This document shows, in pieces, positions 27,654 to 37,172 of a DNA stretch of 64,000 nt. Location of the stretch: NCBI RefSeq assembly GCF_000092065.1, contig NC_009358.1:620001-684000 (forward strand). Reading direction: 5' to 3'. The translations under genes and the position numbers were made by a program. Below the pieces are notes generated by a model that was not told the DNA's origin, did not search any database, and was given only the letters and a program-made list of their open reading frames with translations. Position 1 is the stretch's first letter. Every line of letters starts with the position of its first letter. Origin of the DNA: Ostreococcus lucimarinus CCE9901. Lineage: Eukaryota > Chlorophyta > Mamiellophyceae > Mamiellales > Bathycoccaceae.

Positions 27654-29631
27654 ATGGCGGCGACGCGCGAGGACGACGGCGACGTTGAGGCGCGGCTGCG
27701 CGCGCGCTGGGCGGCGGACGGACGCAAAAACCCCGACGTCGAGGACGCGCTGCGGCGCGTGGGGATCGCGAAGGCGCGCGAGCGACGGTGCGTCCGCGCC
27801 GCGCGGGCGACGACGACGACGGCGACGAGCGATGCGCGAACGACACTAACGCTCGTTTATGCGACGCAGGGCGATGATGGCGCGAGCAAAGAATGTGGAG
27901 TTGCGCTCGAGCGAGGACGTCGGCGCGGCGAAGACGTACGAGGAGGCGGCGCCGCGCGCGGACACGCCGCCCAAGCGCGAACGGAGCGTGGAGGCGGCGA
28001 GTGAGTCGGCGGCGGACGAAGAGGCAACGCGTAAAGAAGCGATGCTCATCGAAACGTTCGATTCATCGCGGGCACCGAGGGGCCGAGGCGAAGGCGTCGC
28101 GGGGTCTCGTCGAGCGACGCCGAACGCGTCGATTGACGAACGCGCGCCAGGCGCGGGATTGCGGCTGAAAGGGAACGAAGCGATGAAGTGCGGCGATTTT
28201 GCACTCGCACAGGCGTTATACGGCGAAGCGCTGGATGCCGCGCGAGAAGAGGATGCGCATCTTCGAGCGGTGGTGTTTTGTAATCGCGCGTTGGCGTTTC
28301 ACAAGATGAACGAATACGATGCCGCGTTGTGCGACGCCAAGTGCGCGGAAGAGCTCGCGCCGACTTGGAGTAAACCCAAGCATAGACTCGCTGAGGCGTG
28401 TTTACGCCTGGGGTCGTACACTCTCGCCGTCACATACGCGCGTCTGGGCGAAAAACTCCAGTTCGAGGAGGGCGATTTCAGCAAATCGTTTCGCGACGTG
28501 CTGGACGAAATCGCGATTTGCGCCGCGGAGGACGGGTCCGTCGCCGGGTTTGACGGCAAATTAATTTACGTCCGAAGCGCGGGCGAAGACGCATGGCTCG
28601 GACGAGAGGCTCCTTTGAACGCGGCTTTCGATGAGCTAGAAGGCGAAGTCGCGGATCCTATGTTTGGTGGCGGCTCGGCGAAGGACGCGAATTCGATGAA
28701 ACCCGTGCACGCGAGGTCACTTCCGGAGGCAATTTCTAAAGCAAACGACGGTGACCGCATACTCTTACTGCGTGGCGTTCACAACGGGCTCGGAACCGTG
28801 GTTGAGATTGACAAGCGCGTGCTCATACGAGGCGAAGGCGCGCTTCGAGACACGACGTGCGATTGCCGAAACAACGCGGCGTTATTTCGCATCAAGCGTC
28901 CGTGCGTGATTCAAAATCTCGACATCGATTTCACAGGGTTTAGCGAGGCGATTCGCATCAAGGGAGATTCGCGCGTGAACGCGTTGATCGAGAATTGCGT
29001 GATCAGATCGAGCGGCGGCGACTGCGTTGCGGTCGGTGGCAAATCTGCGCCGACATTTCGCAACTGCTCAATCACGGGAAAATTGAGCGGCGTTCGCTCG
29101 TACGCCCAAGCAACGCCGACGTTTATCGATTGCAACATCACGCGCTCGGGATTACAGGGCGTGCTCGCCATGAAGGAATCACGAGTCATCATGCACGGCT
29201 GCGCGGTGCAAAACAACGAAGAAGACGGCGTCGTCGTCATGGAACAGTCCAACGTGGTGATGAGCAAATGCGTCGTACAAGACAACAAAGGCCCGGGCGT
29301 GGACGTTTCGAATACGGCAAAGGTTGTCGTGAACGATTGCGACATCGACGCCAATGTCGGCGGACTGTGGCTGTGGGACCATTCGTGCGCGCACGTCGCC
29401 GCGTCCAGCGTGAACGGGGGCAAATCTCACGCCGTGCTCGTCGACGTCAACGCTCGCGCGAATTGTCGCAGAACCAAAATCATCGGCGTCGTGCACGCGT
29501 CGGAGACGGGCGCGCGGGGCGTTCGGGGCGAAGGCACCGTCGTCGAGACGTTGGAAACGCCCACGTCGCTTCCCCAAGAAGCCAAAGGCGCGTTCAAGCA
29601 CGACCCGTGCGGCTTTTCACGAAAACAATAA
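27654..29631 (+). CDS. TPR plus right-handed beta-helix protein, spliced
   Basis: Exons 27654-27787 and 27870-29631 give 631 residues. The N-terminal 150 residues are charged (VEARLRARWAADGRKNPDVE). Around 160-280 there are three TPR units, beginning LRLKGNEAMKCGDFALAQAL, a scaffold for protein binding. From about 335 to 590 come stacked beta-helix rungs of the NosD/F-box-11/SHCBP1 type: repeated V-I-x-N/x-C-x-I patterns such as ALIENCVIRSSGGDCVAV, PTFRNCSITGKLSGVRS, VIMHGCAVQNNEEDGVVV, VVMSKCVVQDNKGPGVDV. Such helices bind carbohydrate or peptide ligands; no catalytic residues are apparent. No F-box was seen. The role is unknown. Confidence 0.85.
27788..27869 (+). other. Intron of TPR/beta-helix gene (82 nt)
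   Basis: Donor GTGCGT at 27788, branch-like CACTAACG at 27843-27850, acceptor GCAG ending at 27869. The splice joins a partial Arg codon and connects the ATG-bearing frame to the long downstream frame. Confidence 0.85.
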
Positions 29632-29676
29632 TCTCACATTCCTCCGCAATCCATCGCCCGCGTTCGCGCGCGCCGC

Positions 29677-30258
29677 CTATTCGTCCCCGAAATCGAACCC
29701 GCCGCTCTCGACGAGTCGCGCTTCGTCGTCCGTCGCCGTCGCCGTCGTCCCCGCGTCGACGTCGATCCTCGCGCGACGTCGTTCGCGCGTCGCGTCTCCC
29801 TCCTCTCGCGCGCGCGTCCGCCTCCGCGCGTCGTCCTCGCGAATCGCGCGCTTCGCCTCCGCGGTTCTCGCCCTCGCCTTCGCGTTCGCGTCGTCGCGTT
29901 CTCGCCGCGCGTCGTCTCGCGCCCTCTCGTTCGCCCTCGCGCTTTCGATCGCCCTCGCGCACGTCTCCGCGAGTCCTTCCCCTCCCGCCCGTCGCGTCCT
30001 CGCCGATTCCTCGCCCCCGTACGCGCGCGCCGCGCCGTCGCCCGCGCGTCCGCGCGACCACGCCGTGTGCGTCGGTTCGCCGTCGCGCGCGGTCGGCATC
30101 GTCGCGCCGCGAAACCCGTGTCGCGCGAGCGCCTCCATCGACACCGCCGCGCGTCGCGCCGTCGCGCCTTTCGTCGTTTTTTCTTCCCCGTCGTCGTCGT
30201 CGTCGTCGTCGTCGTCGCTCGACGTCGCGCCGAGCGCGTCCATGAATTTCGCCGGCAT
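29677..30258 (-). CDS. Hypothetical charged coiled-coil protein
   Basis: A 193-residue protein with no recognised family. It starts MPAKFMDALGATSS followed by a nine-Asp run encoded by a GTC/GAC microsatellite. The middle is Gly/Arg/Ala-rich and residues about 110-170 form a highly charged Arg/Glu/Ala coiled coil (ARANERARDDARRERDDA). The C-terminus GGFDFGDE is a short acidic-aromatic tail that could be a docking peptide. The ATG at 30258 was chosen because it precedes a plausible N-terminus; the frame remains open further upstream through the duplicated promoter segment. It converges with the TPR/beta-helix gene, 45 bp away. Confidence 0.55.
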   Translation of the reverse strand: MPAKFMDALGATSSDDDDDDDDDGEEKTTKGATARRAAVSMEALARHGFRGATMPTARDGEPTHTAWSRGRAGDGAARAYGGEESARTRRAGGEGLAETCARAIESARANERARDDARRERDDANAKARARTAEAKRAIREDDARRRTRAREEGDATRERRRARIDVDAGTTATATDDEARLVESGGFDFGDE

Positions 30259-30736
30259 GCGCGCGGCGACCGACCGCGACCGCGCGACTGTGTTTGCAGT
30301 CCCGATACACATTTCGCGAATCGTCGCGCGCACGCGATGCGTTAAATACGGTTAAATACGGCGCGACGGCGACGCGAGCTCCGGCGCGCGCGGCGACCGA
30401 CCGCGACCGCGCGACTGTGTTTGCAGTCCCGATACACATTTCGCGAATCGTCGCGCGCACGCGATGCGTTAAATACGGCGCGACGGCGACGCGAGCTCCG
30501 GCGCGCGCGCGCTGACGTGGCGAACCGAAACGGCGCCGTCGTCGCCGCACACCTCGACGGCGCGCGCGACGCGACGGCGCGCGACGCCGGCGCGACGGAC
30601 GACGGCGCGCGCGCGGGCGGGCGAATCGACCGCGCGCGCGATTCGCGACGCGCGACCGGGCGCGCGAGGACGACGCGCGTCGCGCGAGGACGACGCGCGA
30701 GGACGACGCGGGACGTGCTGACGCGGCGTCGCGGCG
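30259..30736. promoter_or_regulatory. Divergent intergenic region with duplicated segment
   Basis: 478 bp between the coiled-coil gene and the ZZ-like gene. Positions 30260-30507 hold a tandem duplication of about 120 bp (separate entry). The remainder (30508-30736) is GCGC-rich with several cgaggacgacgcg repeats near 30661-30715 and no recognised coding exon or RNA gene. Confidence 0.5.
30260..30507. repeat. Tandem duplication of about 120 bp in divergent promoter
   Basis: Copy 1 (about 30260-30390) and copy 2 (about 30387-30507) are nearly identical. The offset is 127 bp before and 117 bp after an extra 10-bp repeat, gttaaatacg, present twice in copy 1 (30341-30360) and once in copy 2 (30468-30477). 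Each copy includes the palindrome ttcgcgaa and the AT-rich gttaaatacgg. Confidence 0.9.
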
Positions 30737-31411
30737 ATGGCGACGCTCGCGCGCGTGCCGCGCGCGCGGAGCGGCACGGAACTGAGCGGGATGGAGGCGA
30801 AGAGCGCGAAAACGACGTCGACGACGACGCAGACGGGCGCGAGCGGGGCAGGGGCGACGCGAGGGAAGGGAAGGCGAAGCTGCGTGAAGGCGGCGCGCGG
30901 GCGCGGGACGGCGAAGCGACGCGGACCGCGCGTCGCGTTCGCGCGCGAGGTGTGCGAGGTGATCGGACGCGCGGATGCGGACGTCGATCGAACGCCCAGG
31001 GGTGAACCGTCGAAGTGTTCGTCGTGTGGATTGCACGTCGTCGGGTACTCGTTCGAGTGTTTGGCGTGCGCGGGGGCGGGCGCGGGGAACGACGGCGGCG
31101 CGTACGCGCTGTGCGCGATGTGCTTTACGGCGCACGCGCACTTGACGGCGGCGCCGGAGTTGGCGCGAGCGCACGGGATCACGTATTTGATTCACAAACA
31201 CGCGCCGTCTGTGTTCGTCAGAGGCGGGGACGACGATCAGATGATGCTCGATGAGATTTTGCGAGATCGTCGCGAGCTCATGGTCAACGGCGGCGCGCCG
31301 CCCGAGCGCGAAGCCTCGACCGGGGACCTCGAGCGGTGTTTTGAACGCGAGCGTCAGCCGAGCGCGGGGAGCGACGAATCGGAGGATGTTTTGCAGTATT
31401 GTCCCGTGTGA
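30737..31411 (+). CDS. ZZ-like zinc-finger protein of unknown function
   Basis: A 224-residue protein. After a basic leader there is a block RGPRVAFAREVCEVIGRA, then a zinc-binding region near residues 92-155: C-S-S-C, a hydrophobic V-G-Y-S-F-E-C-L-A-C, then Y-A-L-C-A-M-C-F-T-A-H-A-H and a later IHKHAP. The spacing of Cys pairs and the Y-x-L-C-x-x-C-F element resemble ZZ zinc fingers, which bind peptide or histone N-termini. The C-terminal 70 residues are acidic and end in Y-C-P-V. The ZZ assignment is tentative because the gap between the second and third Cys pairs is enlarged by Gly/Ala. It converges with the ankyrin-TPR gene, 71 bp away. Confidence 0.7.
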   Translation: MATLARVPRARSGTELSGMEAKSAKTTSTTTQTGASGAGATRGKGRRSCVKAARGRGTAKRRGPRVAFAREVCEVIGRADADVDRTPRGEPSKCSSCGLHVVGYSFECLACAGAGAGNDGGAYALCAMCFTAHAHLTAAPELARAHGITYLIHKHAPSVFVRGGDDDQMMLDEILRDRRELMVNGGAPPEREASTGDLERCFERERQPSAGSDESEDVLQYCPV

Positions 31412-31482
31412 TCATCTCGCGCGAGGCTGATGTTTTGTTGTACTTTTAGACCTCATTCTTTTCTCAATATCACAGACTAGTG

Positions 31483-32889
31483 TCACTTCTTCTTCGCCGC
31501 CTCGCGACCTCGAGCGATGGCGAGATCAAACATCCGTTTCAAGTCTGCGTTATCACCGTCGACTTGCAAACCCTCAAAAAACGCTAACGCGGCGTCTTCG
31601 TACTCCTCTAACTCTAGCGCGGCCTCGCCCTCGCGGTACCACGCCTTGATGAACATCGGATCGAGCGTCCTCGACGCGCGCGCGTCGTCCCTCGCGCCTT
31701 CGTATTTCTTGAGCTTTAGACGCGCCGCCGCGCGATTCGCCCACGTCTTCGCGCACGAACCATCCTGTTCGAGGGATGACGAGTACTCCGTTTCTGCCTC
31801 TTCGAATTTCCCCGCCACGAACGCTTCGTTACCCGCACGTTTCGTCTTCGCCGCCGCCTCGGCGTCTCGCGTGACGAATCGTTCCGAGGTCGACGCTGGC
31901 GCCTCGCCGGCGTCGACGCCACTGTCTCTTTGCATCGCGCTCAGTTTCGCGGCGACGCGCGCGATGATGGCATCCGTCGTCCACTCGCCCTCGTCATCGG
32001 GCGTCGTCACGGGTAGCAACACGTCGACGACGACGCGCCTCTTCGTCGCCGCGGCGGCGTGAATCGCCTTCATGCCTCCCGAATCCGCCTTGTCGGCGTC
32101 GGCGCCGCCCTTCAACAGCGCCTTCACCATCGCCTCCGAGCACGTCTCCGTCGCGGGATGCGCGGCGGCGATGTGCAACGCCGTCATACTCCCCTCCGGT
32201 CCCGCGTTCACGTTCGCGCCGGCGTCAATCAACACCTCCACGCTCTTCAAATCTCCCGAAGCGCACGCGAGCGCCGTCGCCGCGACGCCGCCCTCGAGCG
32301 CGACGTCACACCTCGCCCCGTGCTTCAACAGCGTCTCCAGCATCCCCGAGCACCCTCTCATCGCCGCCACCAGCAACGGCGTCCCCACGTTCGCGCACCG
32401 CTGTTCGATCGCCTCCGATATCGTCAGCCCGTACGTCCCGCTCGCGAGCGTCCGCAGCGCCTCCTCGCAGCGCGTCGCGTCCGCGCCGATCCCTTTCGCG
32501 TGCGCCCCCATGACGATCTGATGCATCGCTCCCGCCCCAGATTTCGTTAATTTCCTCGCGTCCGCTCCCAGGCTCACCAGCGTCTTCACGCACTCGACGT
32601 GTCCGAGCGCCGCCGCCGTCGTGAGCGCGGTGAAGCCCTCGGCGTCGGGCGCGTCGGCGTCGCACCCGAGCTCGCACACCAGCGCCTTGAGCACGCCGAC
32701 GTCCCCTCGCGCCGCCGCGACGTGCGCGCAAGACCGTCCATCGCCGTCGACGATCGTCGCGACCGCGGACGCGCCGTGCGCGAACGCCGTGGACGCCGCG
32801 CGGACGTCGTCGGCGCCGCCGAGCTGAATGGCGCGCATGAGCGTCTGCAGCGCCTCGACGTCGTTCGTCGCGGGCGCGCGACGCGACAT
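31483..32889 (-). CDS. Ankyrin repeat plus TPR protein
   Basis: A 468-residue scaffold protein. Residues about 40-320 hold five or six ankyrin repeats ([89 protein letters not shown]), and residues about 350-460 hold three TPR units ([58 protein letters not shown]). The C-terminal TPR trio resembles those of Hsp70/Hsp90 co-chaperones, and the combination occurs in plant and algal proteins that hold chaperone clients, but no precise orthologue is claimed. The ATG at 32889 was chosen; the frame stays open to an ATG at 33132, adding an Arg/Ser-rich extension that could be a targeting peptide or just GC-rich leader. Confidence 0.88.
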   Translation of the reverse strand: MSRRAPATNDVEALQTLMRAIQLGGADDVRAASTAFAHGASAVATIVDGDGRSCAHVAAARGDVGVLKALVCELGCDADAPDAEGFTALTTAAALGHVECVKTLVSLGADARKLTKSGAGAMHQIVMGAHAKGIGADATRCEEALRTLASGTYGLTISEAIEQRCANVGTPLLVAAMRGCSGMLETLLKHGARCDVALEGGVAATALACASGDLKSVEVLIDAGANVNAGPEGSMTALHIAAAHPATETCSEAMVKALLKGGADADKADSGGMKAIHAAAATKRRVVVDVLLPVTTPDDEGEWTTDAIIARVAAKLSAMQRDSGVDAGEAPASTSERFVTRDAEAAAKTKRAGNEAFVAGKFEEAETEYSSSLEQDGSCAKTWANRAAARLKLKKYEGARDDARASRTLDPMFIKAWYREGEAALELEEYEDAALAFFEGLQVDGDNADLKRMFDLAIARGREAAKKK

Positions 32890-33294
32890 GGCGCGCGACG
32901 CGACGAACGACGATTGACGACTCCGCGCGCGCGCGCGCGAGGGCGGGACGCGCGGGCGAGCGACGCAATGGCGACGCGATGGCGTCGGCGACCGAACGGC
33001 ATTCGCCGCGCGGCATTCGCCGACGCCGCGCGTCGAACGATCGCGCGCGCGAGGCGCGGACGCGACGCGCGGACGCGTCCGCGACGCGCGCGCGCGCGTC
33101 GAGCGCGCGCGAGAGACGCGGCGAGGAGGCATCGACGGGACGACGCGCGAGGCGTTGAATCATTCCGACGCATTCGCGGTGATATCTCTCGCGCGCGCGC
33201 GTGCGAGCGACGGCGGACGGCGCGAGGGGGCGACGAGCGTCGAGCGTCGACGCGAGGCGCGATCGAGGGGCGCGGGCGCGCGGGCGCGAGTGCG
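32890..33294. promoter_or_regulatory. Divergent intergenic region, ankyrin-TPR / PP4c
   Basis: 405 bp, mostly GCGC-rich. It must carry the promoters of both genes. A possible N-terminal extension of the ankyrin-TPR frame occupies 32890-33132. An AT-richer patch, ttgaatcattccgacgcatt (33155-33174), lies near the middle. No other gene was recognised. Confidence 0.35.
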
Positions 33295-34212
33295 ATGAGT
33301 CACGAGCTCGACGGGTGGATCGCGGCGCTGCGCAAATGCGAGCCATTGGAGGAAGACGACGTCAAGCGATTGTGTCAGATGGCGATCGAGATCTTGGTGG
33401 AAGAGTCGAACGTGCAGACGATCGATTCGCCGGTGACGATATGCGGGGACATTCACGGGCAGTTTTACGATTTGTTGGAACTGTTTAAAGTCGGCGGCGA
33501 CTGCCCGGATACAAACTATTTGTTCATGGGGGACTTCGTCGATCGCGGGTTTTACAGCGTGGAGACGTTTTTGTTGCTCCTGGCGCTGAAGGTGAGGTAC
33601 CCGGATCGAATGTATCTCATTCGGGGGAATCACGAGTGTCGACAGATCACGCAGGTGTACGGGTTTTACGACGAGTGTTTGCGCAAATACGGGAGCGTCA
33701 ACGTGTGGCGATATTGCACGGATGTGTTCGATTACCTTTCGTTGTCTGCGCTCATAGATAACAAGATATTTTGCGTGCACGGGGGGTTGTCCCCGAGCAT
33801 CACGACGATCGATCAGATTCGAACGATCGATCGTAAACAAGAGGTGCCGCACGAAGGCGCGATGTGCGATTTGCTTTGGAGCGACCCCGAGGACGTCTCC
33901 GGCTGGGGGCTTTCCCCTCGAGGGGCGGGGTATTTGTTCGGCGACGACGTGTGCACGTCGTTCACACAGACGAATAGCGTAGACATGATCGCGCGAGCGC
34001 ATCAGCTCGTGATGGAGGGGTACAAGTGGATGTTTAACAAACGGCTCGTCACTGTGTGGTCGGCGCCGAATTACTGCTACCGCTGCGGCAACGTCGCGGC
34101 CATCTTAGAACTGGACGAAAACCTGGCGCACGACTTCAAGGTTTTCGAGGCGGCACCGCAAGAGGCGCGCGGGGTGCCGGCGAAGAGGGCGACGCCCGAT
34201 TACTTCCTGTAA
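33295..34212 (+). CDS. PP4C: Protein phosphatase 4 catalytic subunit (PPX)
   Basis: A 305-residue Ser/Thr phosphatase of the PP2A/PP4/PP6 group. Metal and catalytic motifs GDIHG (about 51), GDFVDRG (about 79) and GNHE (about 112) are intact, and the C-terminus ends DYFL, the methylated leucine tail of the group. [40 protein letters not shown] and the [16 protein letters not shown] segment match PP4 better than PP2A as I remember them. PP4 with its regulatory subunits acts in DNA-damage responses, centrosome function and splicing-complex assembly. The ATG at 33295 starts [17 protein letters not shown]. Its stop is only 26 nt from the stop of the convergent methyltransferase gene. Confidence 0.95.
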   Translation: MSHELDGWIAALRKCEPLEEDDVKRLCQMAIEILVEESNVQTIDSPVTICGDIHGQFYDLLELFKVGGDCPDTNYLFMGDFVDRGFYSVETFLLLLALKVRYPDRMYLIRGNHECRQITQVYGFYDECLRKYGSVNVWRYCTDVFDYLSLSALIDNKIFCVHGGLSPSITTIDQIRTIDRKQEVPHEGAMCDLLWSDPEDVSGWGLSPRGAGYLFGDDVCTSFTQTNSVDMIARAHQLVMEGYKWMFNKRLVTVWSAPNYCYRCGNVAAILELDENLAHDFKVFEAAPQEARGVPAKRATPDYFL

Positions 34213-34238
34213 TGGTATTTAGAAATTTCACGCCGACG

Positions 34239-35096
34239 CTACCGTTTTCGGCAAAAGCTCAAGCCGTCGCCGACGGGAATCATACTATAACTCACGCGTT
34301 CGTCCCCGGCGACGAACTCGTTGAACGCGCGAATGGCCTCGGTCTGTTTATCGTTCACCTCGGCGTCGGCGACTTTACCGTACCACAGCACGTTGTCCAC
34401 GATTATCAAACCGCCCGGCCGCACGAGCTCGAGCAGCGCCTCGTAATACTCCCTATACGCGCGTTTATCGGCATCTATGAACCCTAAATCGAACGACCCC
34501 GCCCCGTGCGCGTCCAACAACTCCCTCACGCTCTCCTTCGCGTCGCCAAACTTCTCCTTTACGATCCCCTCGACCCCCGCGCGCGCCCAATACCGTCTCG
34601 CCGTCGCCAGCGCTTCCTCGCTCTTATCGCACGCGTACAGCGCTCCCTCGCCTCGCATCGCGAGCGCCATCGCGATCGAGCTGTACCCGGTGTACGTGCC
34701 GATCTCGACGACGCGCCGCGCGCCGATCATCTCCACCGCGAGCGCCAGCAGCGCGCCCTGCTCCGGCGCCACCTGCATGCGCGCGCCGCGCAGCGCGCTC
34801 GTCTCCTCTCGCAGCGCGCGCAGCACCGCGGGCTCGCGCGTGTGACGCAGCACGTACGCGTACAGGTCATCGCTCATCACCAGCGGCGCCGTGTTCCACG
34901 GCCCCGTCGACGACGACGACGCGCTCGACGACGACGCGCGCGCGAGGACGGGACGTCGACCGGCGGCGGCGGCGACGACGCGCGCGCGCGACGCGCGCGA
35001 CGGCGACGCGCGCGACGACGCGGGCGGCGACGCGAACGAGCGCCGCGTCGCCGCGCGCGCCGCGCGGTGCATCGCGCGCGTCGCGCGCGTCGTCAT
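34239..35096 (-). CDS. Class I SAM-dependent O-methyltransferase (CCoAOMT-like), probably plastid
   Basis: A 285-residue protein. The first 70 residues are Arg/Ala/Ser-rich and look like a transit peptide; ATGs at 35096 and 35072 are possible starts. The mature part is a methyltransferase_3 domain: LRGARMQVAPEQGALLAL, the SAM-binding motif VVEIGTYTGYSSIAMALA, YACDKSEEAL, GSFDLGFIDADKRAYREYYE (metal-binding Asp residues), and GGLIIVDNVLWYGKV. These match the caffeoyl-CoA and catechol O-methyltransferase family common in cyanobacteria and plastids; the substrate is unknown. It diverges from the ubiquitin-like gene with 87 bp between starts. Confidence 0.92.
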   Translation of the reverse strand: MTTRATRAMHRAARAATRRSFASPPASSRASPSRASRARVVAAAAGRRPVLARASSSSASSSSTGPWNTAPLVMSDDLYAYVLRHTREPAVLRALREETSALRGARMQVAPEQGALLALAVEMIGARRVVEIGTYTGYSSIAMALAMRGEGALYACDKSEEALATARRYWARAGVEGIVKEKFGDAKESVRELLDAHGAGSFDLGFIDADKRAYREYYEALLELVRPGGLIIVDNVLWYGKVADAEVNDKQTEAIRAFNEFVAGDERVSYSMIPVGDGLSFCRKR

Positions 35097-35183
35097 TCGC
35101 GCGCGCGAGTGCGCCGACGCCGACGCGACGCGCGCCGAAACGCCTCGGCGAAAACGCACGGACGCGACCGCACAGCGCGACCG

Positions 35184-35808
35184 ATGGCGACGGACGGCGC
35201 GCGCGGCGGCGGCGCGACGGCGACGGACGCGAAAAAAAACGATGGACGCACGATTTGGTCGTACAGGGACGAGTGCCAGACGTGGCGCAACTACGACGCG
35301 TCGAAGGGGTTGCGATACACGCGAGAATCGATCGATGCGGTGCGTTCGAAGACGTCGCGCGCGCGATGGTCGGAACGACGCGACTGACGGCGCGCGAACG
35401 ACGCAGATGACGCGCGCGCACGAGTCGTTCGGGGAGCTGACGAAAGACTTGGACATGGACATCGATGATCCGGGGGAGCGGGCGTTGAATATTTTGAGAA
35501 GGGAACGCGCGGATCCGACGAGGCCGCCGGACGAGCCGACGCCGTTGCGGTTGAAACCGTTCGACGCCTCGCCGGGAGACGAGACGTGCGTGGTGAAGTA
35601 TACGTTTAGAAATGAACTCACGACGATCGGGGAGGTCGTCGAGGAGTTGGCGGAGATGCTGGGATTGATGCCGTGCGCGGTGTCGCTCGTGCACGCGGGG
35701 CGCGAGCTCGGGCCGCTCGAGCACACGTTGACCGATTGCGGTGTTTGCGCGAATTACGTGGTGTACTGGCGCGTGAAAAATGGCATCGCGGTGGTGACCA
35801 CCGCGTGA
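35184..35808 (+). CDS. Small protein with ubiquitin-like C-terminal domain, spliced
   Basis: Exons 35184-35339 and 35407-35808 give 185 residues. Exon 1 encodes a short N-terminus with TIWSYRDECQTWRNYDASKG. Exon 2 contains a helical acidic part (ELTKDLDMDIDDPGERALNI) and a C-terminal region near 115-180 with a ubiquitin-like pattern: TTIGEVVEELAEMLGL, then VSLVHAGRELGPLEHTL and a final beta strand. It ends without a di-glycine, so conjugation is unlikely; the fold would serve binding. I do not recognise the family. The unspliced first frame stops at 35387, and the splice joins both halves in phase 0. Confidence 0.7.
35340..35406 (+). other. Intron of ubiquitin-like gene (67 nt)
   Basis: Donor GTGCGT at 35340, branch-like CGACTGACGG near 35381-35390, acceptor GCAG ending at 35406. 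Phase 0. Shortest intron found here. Confidence 0.75.
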
Positions 35809-35860
35809 TGTAATTTATCGTACTGAGCTAGCGTGCTACGTCTACGTTCCTAATGCGTTG

Positions 35861-37090
35861 CTAATCGCGCTTCTTCCCGGCGCGGCGAAACCGCGCGACG
35901 CTTCGCGCCACTTGCGTCGACAAGAGCGTCTGCGTGCACGCGTACACCAGAGTGATGGCGTAGTAGAAATTTGCGTTCGCAACCCGAGTGTGTATCCACA
36001 TGTACCACGTCAAAGGGCTCAACAGAGCGACGTACAAGAAACCTCCCGCGATGACGGCGCCGTACTTGACGTACACCAACGGATTTCCACGATCGTCCAT
36101 GGCGACGACGGAGAGCAGGGAAACGTACGTCACGAAATCGTTCGCGGTCGGATACGGCGCGCACGTCGAGATGGCTATCAAACACAACGTCATGGCGACG
36201 AGAGGATCGTCTGCGAACCCAAGCGTCAGCGGCGCGGACAGGGCCAGCGGAATCGCGTTCAGAGCGACGACGTAAAACAGACGAAACTGATCAAACATCG
36301 TCGTGAATAGATACCAATGCAACCCAAGATTCGGCGTTTGATCTTCGCTCATCACCGCGAACGTCACCGCGGCGCGCCACCACTTCGGAAAATCGTCCCC
36401 CATCGCGACGAAGGACGCCGCGGCGGCGACCGCAAACGCGCCCGCGAACCGCCCCGCGCTCACCACCGCTCGACCTCCTCGACTTTTCACCGCGCGCGCG
36501 CTCGTCCACATCAGCGCCGGTGCGAGCGCGACGTAATGCGGGTTCAGTTGCGCCGCCAACGCGAACGCGACGCCCGCGACGACGTCGTTCCCGAGCGTCG
36601 CCGCCAACGCGCTCGCGTACGCGCACGCCCGCGTCGCCGTCGCCGTCGTCCGCGCCAAGCGCGCCATCGCGTGCAGCGGATTCATCGCATACATCGCGTA
36701 CACTCGTCTCACTTTCCCCTCGTCGCGCGTCACGCCGCACGCGAGCGCGCACAGCGCCGCCGCCGCCAACGCGTCCGCCGCCGTCGTCGCCAAGTCCAAT
36801 CCGAATCCACCCCCGAGCGCGCCCGCCGCCGCCACCGTCCACGGGTGCCCGTGAAACGCGCTCCCGTCGTACGCCGACGCGCCCAGCGCGCGCGCCGCGT
36901 GCGCGCCCTCGAGCGTCTTTCGCACCGCGTCCGTCGCCGCGCTCAGCTCGATGCGTTTGCTCAGCGCGTCGCGCGCGAACGGCGCCACCGCGCTCGCGAC
37001 GCCGACGCACGCGCCGTAAATCGCGACGTGCGCGACGAAGGCGCACCGCGCCGCCCTCCAGCGCGCGCGCGCGGCGTCGCGCGACGCCAT
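35861..37090 (-). CDS. PIGU: GPI transamidase subunit PIG-U
   Basis: A 409-residue ER membrane protein with about eight to ten hydrophobic segments. PIG-U is part of the transamidase that attaches GPI anchors to protein C-termini. The family signature PNLGLHWYLFTTMFDQFRLF lies near residue 265, and conserved features around it include VYAMNPLHAM near 143, ALAAQLNPHYVALAPALMW near 195 and APYPTANDFVTYVSLLS near 325. The C-terminus is basic (RFRRAGKKRD), like an ER-retention tail. The ATG at 37090 is 82 bp from the divergent ABC1 kinase start. The stop is 52 bp from that of the ubiquitin-like gene. Presence of this subunit implies GPI-anchored proteins in this alga. Confidence 0.9.
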   Translation of the reverse strand: MASRDAARARWRAARCAFVAHVAIYGACVGVASAVAPFARDALSKRIELSAATDAVRKTLEGAHAARALGASAYDGSAFHGHPWTVAAAGALGGGFGLDLATTAADALAAAALCALACGVTRDEGKVRRVYAMYAMNPLHAMARLARTTATATRACAYASALAATLGNDVVAGVAFALAAQLNPHYVALAPALMWTSARAVKSRGGRAVVSAGRFAGAFAVAAAASFVAMGDDFPKWWRAAVTFAVMSEDQTPNLGLHWYLFTTMFDQFRLFYVVALNAIPLALSAPLTLGFADDPLVAMTLCLIAISTCAPYPTANDFVTYVSLLSVVAMDDRGNPLVYVKYGAVIAGGFLYVALLSPLTWYMWIHTRVANANFYYAITLVYACTQTLLSTQVARSVARFRRAGKKRD

Positions 37091-37172
37091 CGCGCGACGA
37101 CGCCGTGGTTTGACGCCGTGACGTCGACGCCGCGCGACAACGCGACGCGACGCGACGACGACGACGCGACGG

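Noticed and set aside
30181-30230. GTC/GAC trinucleotide run as a CRISPR or satellite
   Set aside because: Simple microsatellite encoding poly-Asp on the minus strand; no spacer structure.
30260-30507. Possible tRNA or small RNA pair in the tandem duplication
   Set aside because: No cloverleaf, acceptor stem, or box elements could be drawn; it is better explained as duplicated promoter DNA.
32890-33132. N-terminal extension of the ankyrin-TPR protein
   Set aside because: Possible but not preferred; the extension is Arg/Ser/Ala-rich without hydrophobic pattern, and the internal ATG at 32889 precedes the first structured repeat.
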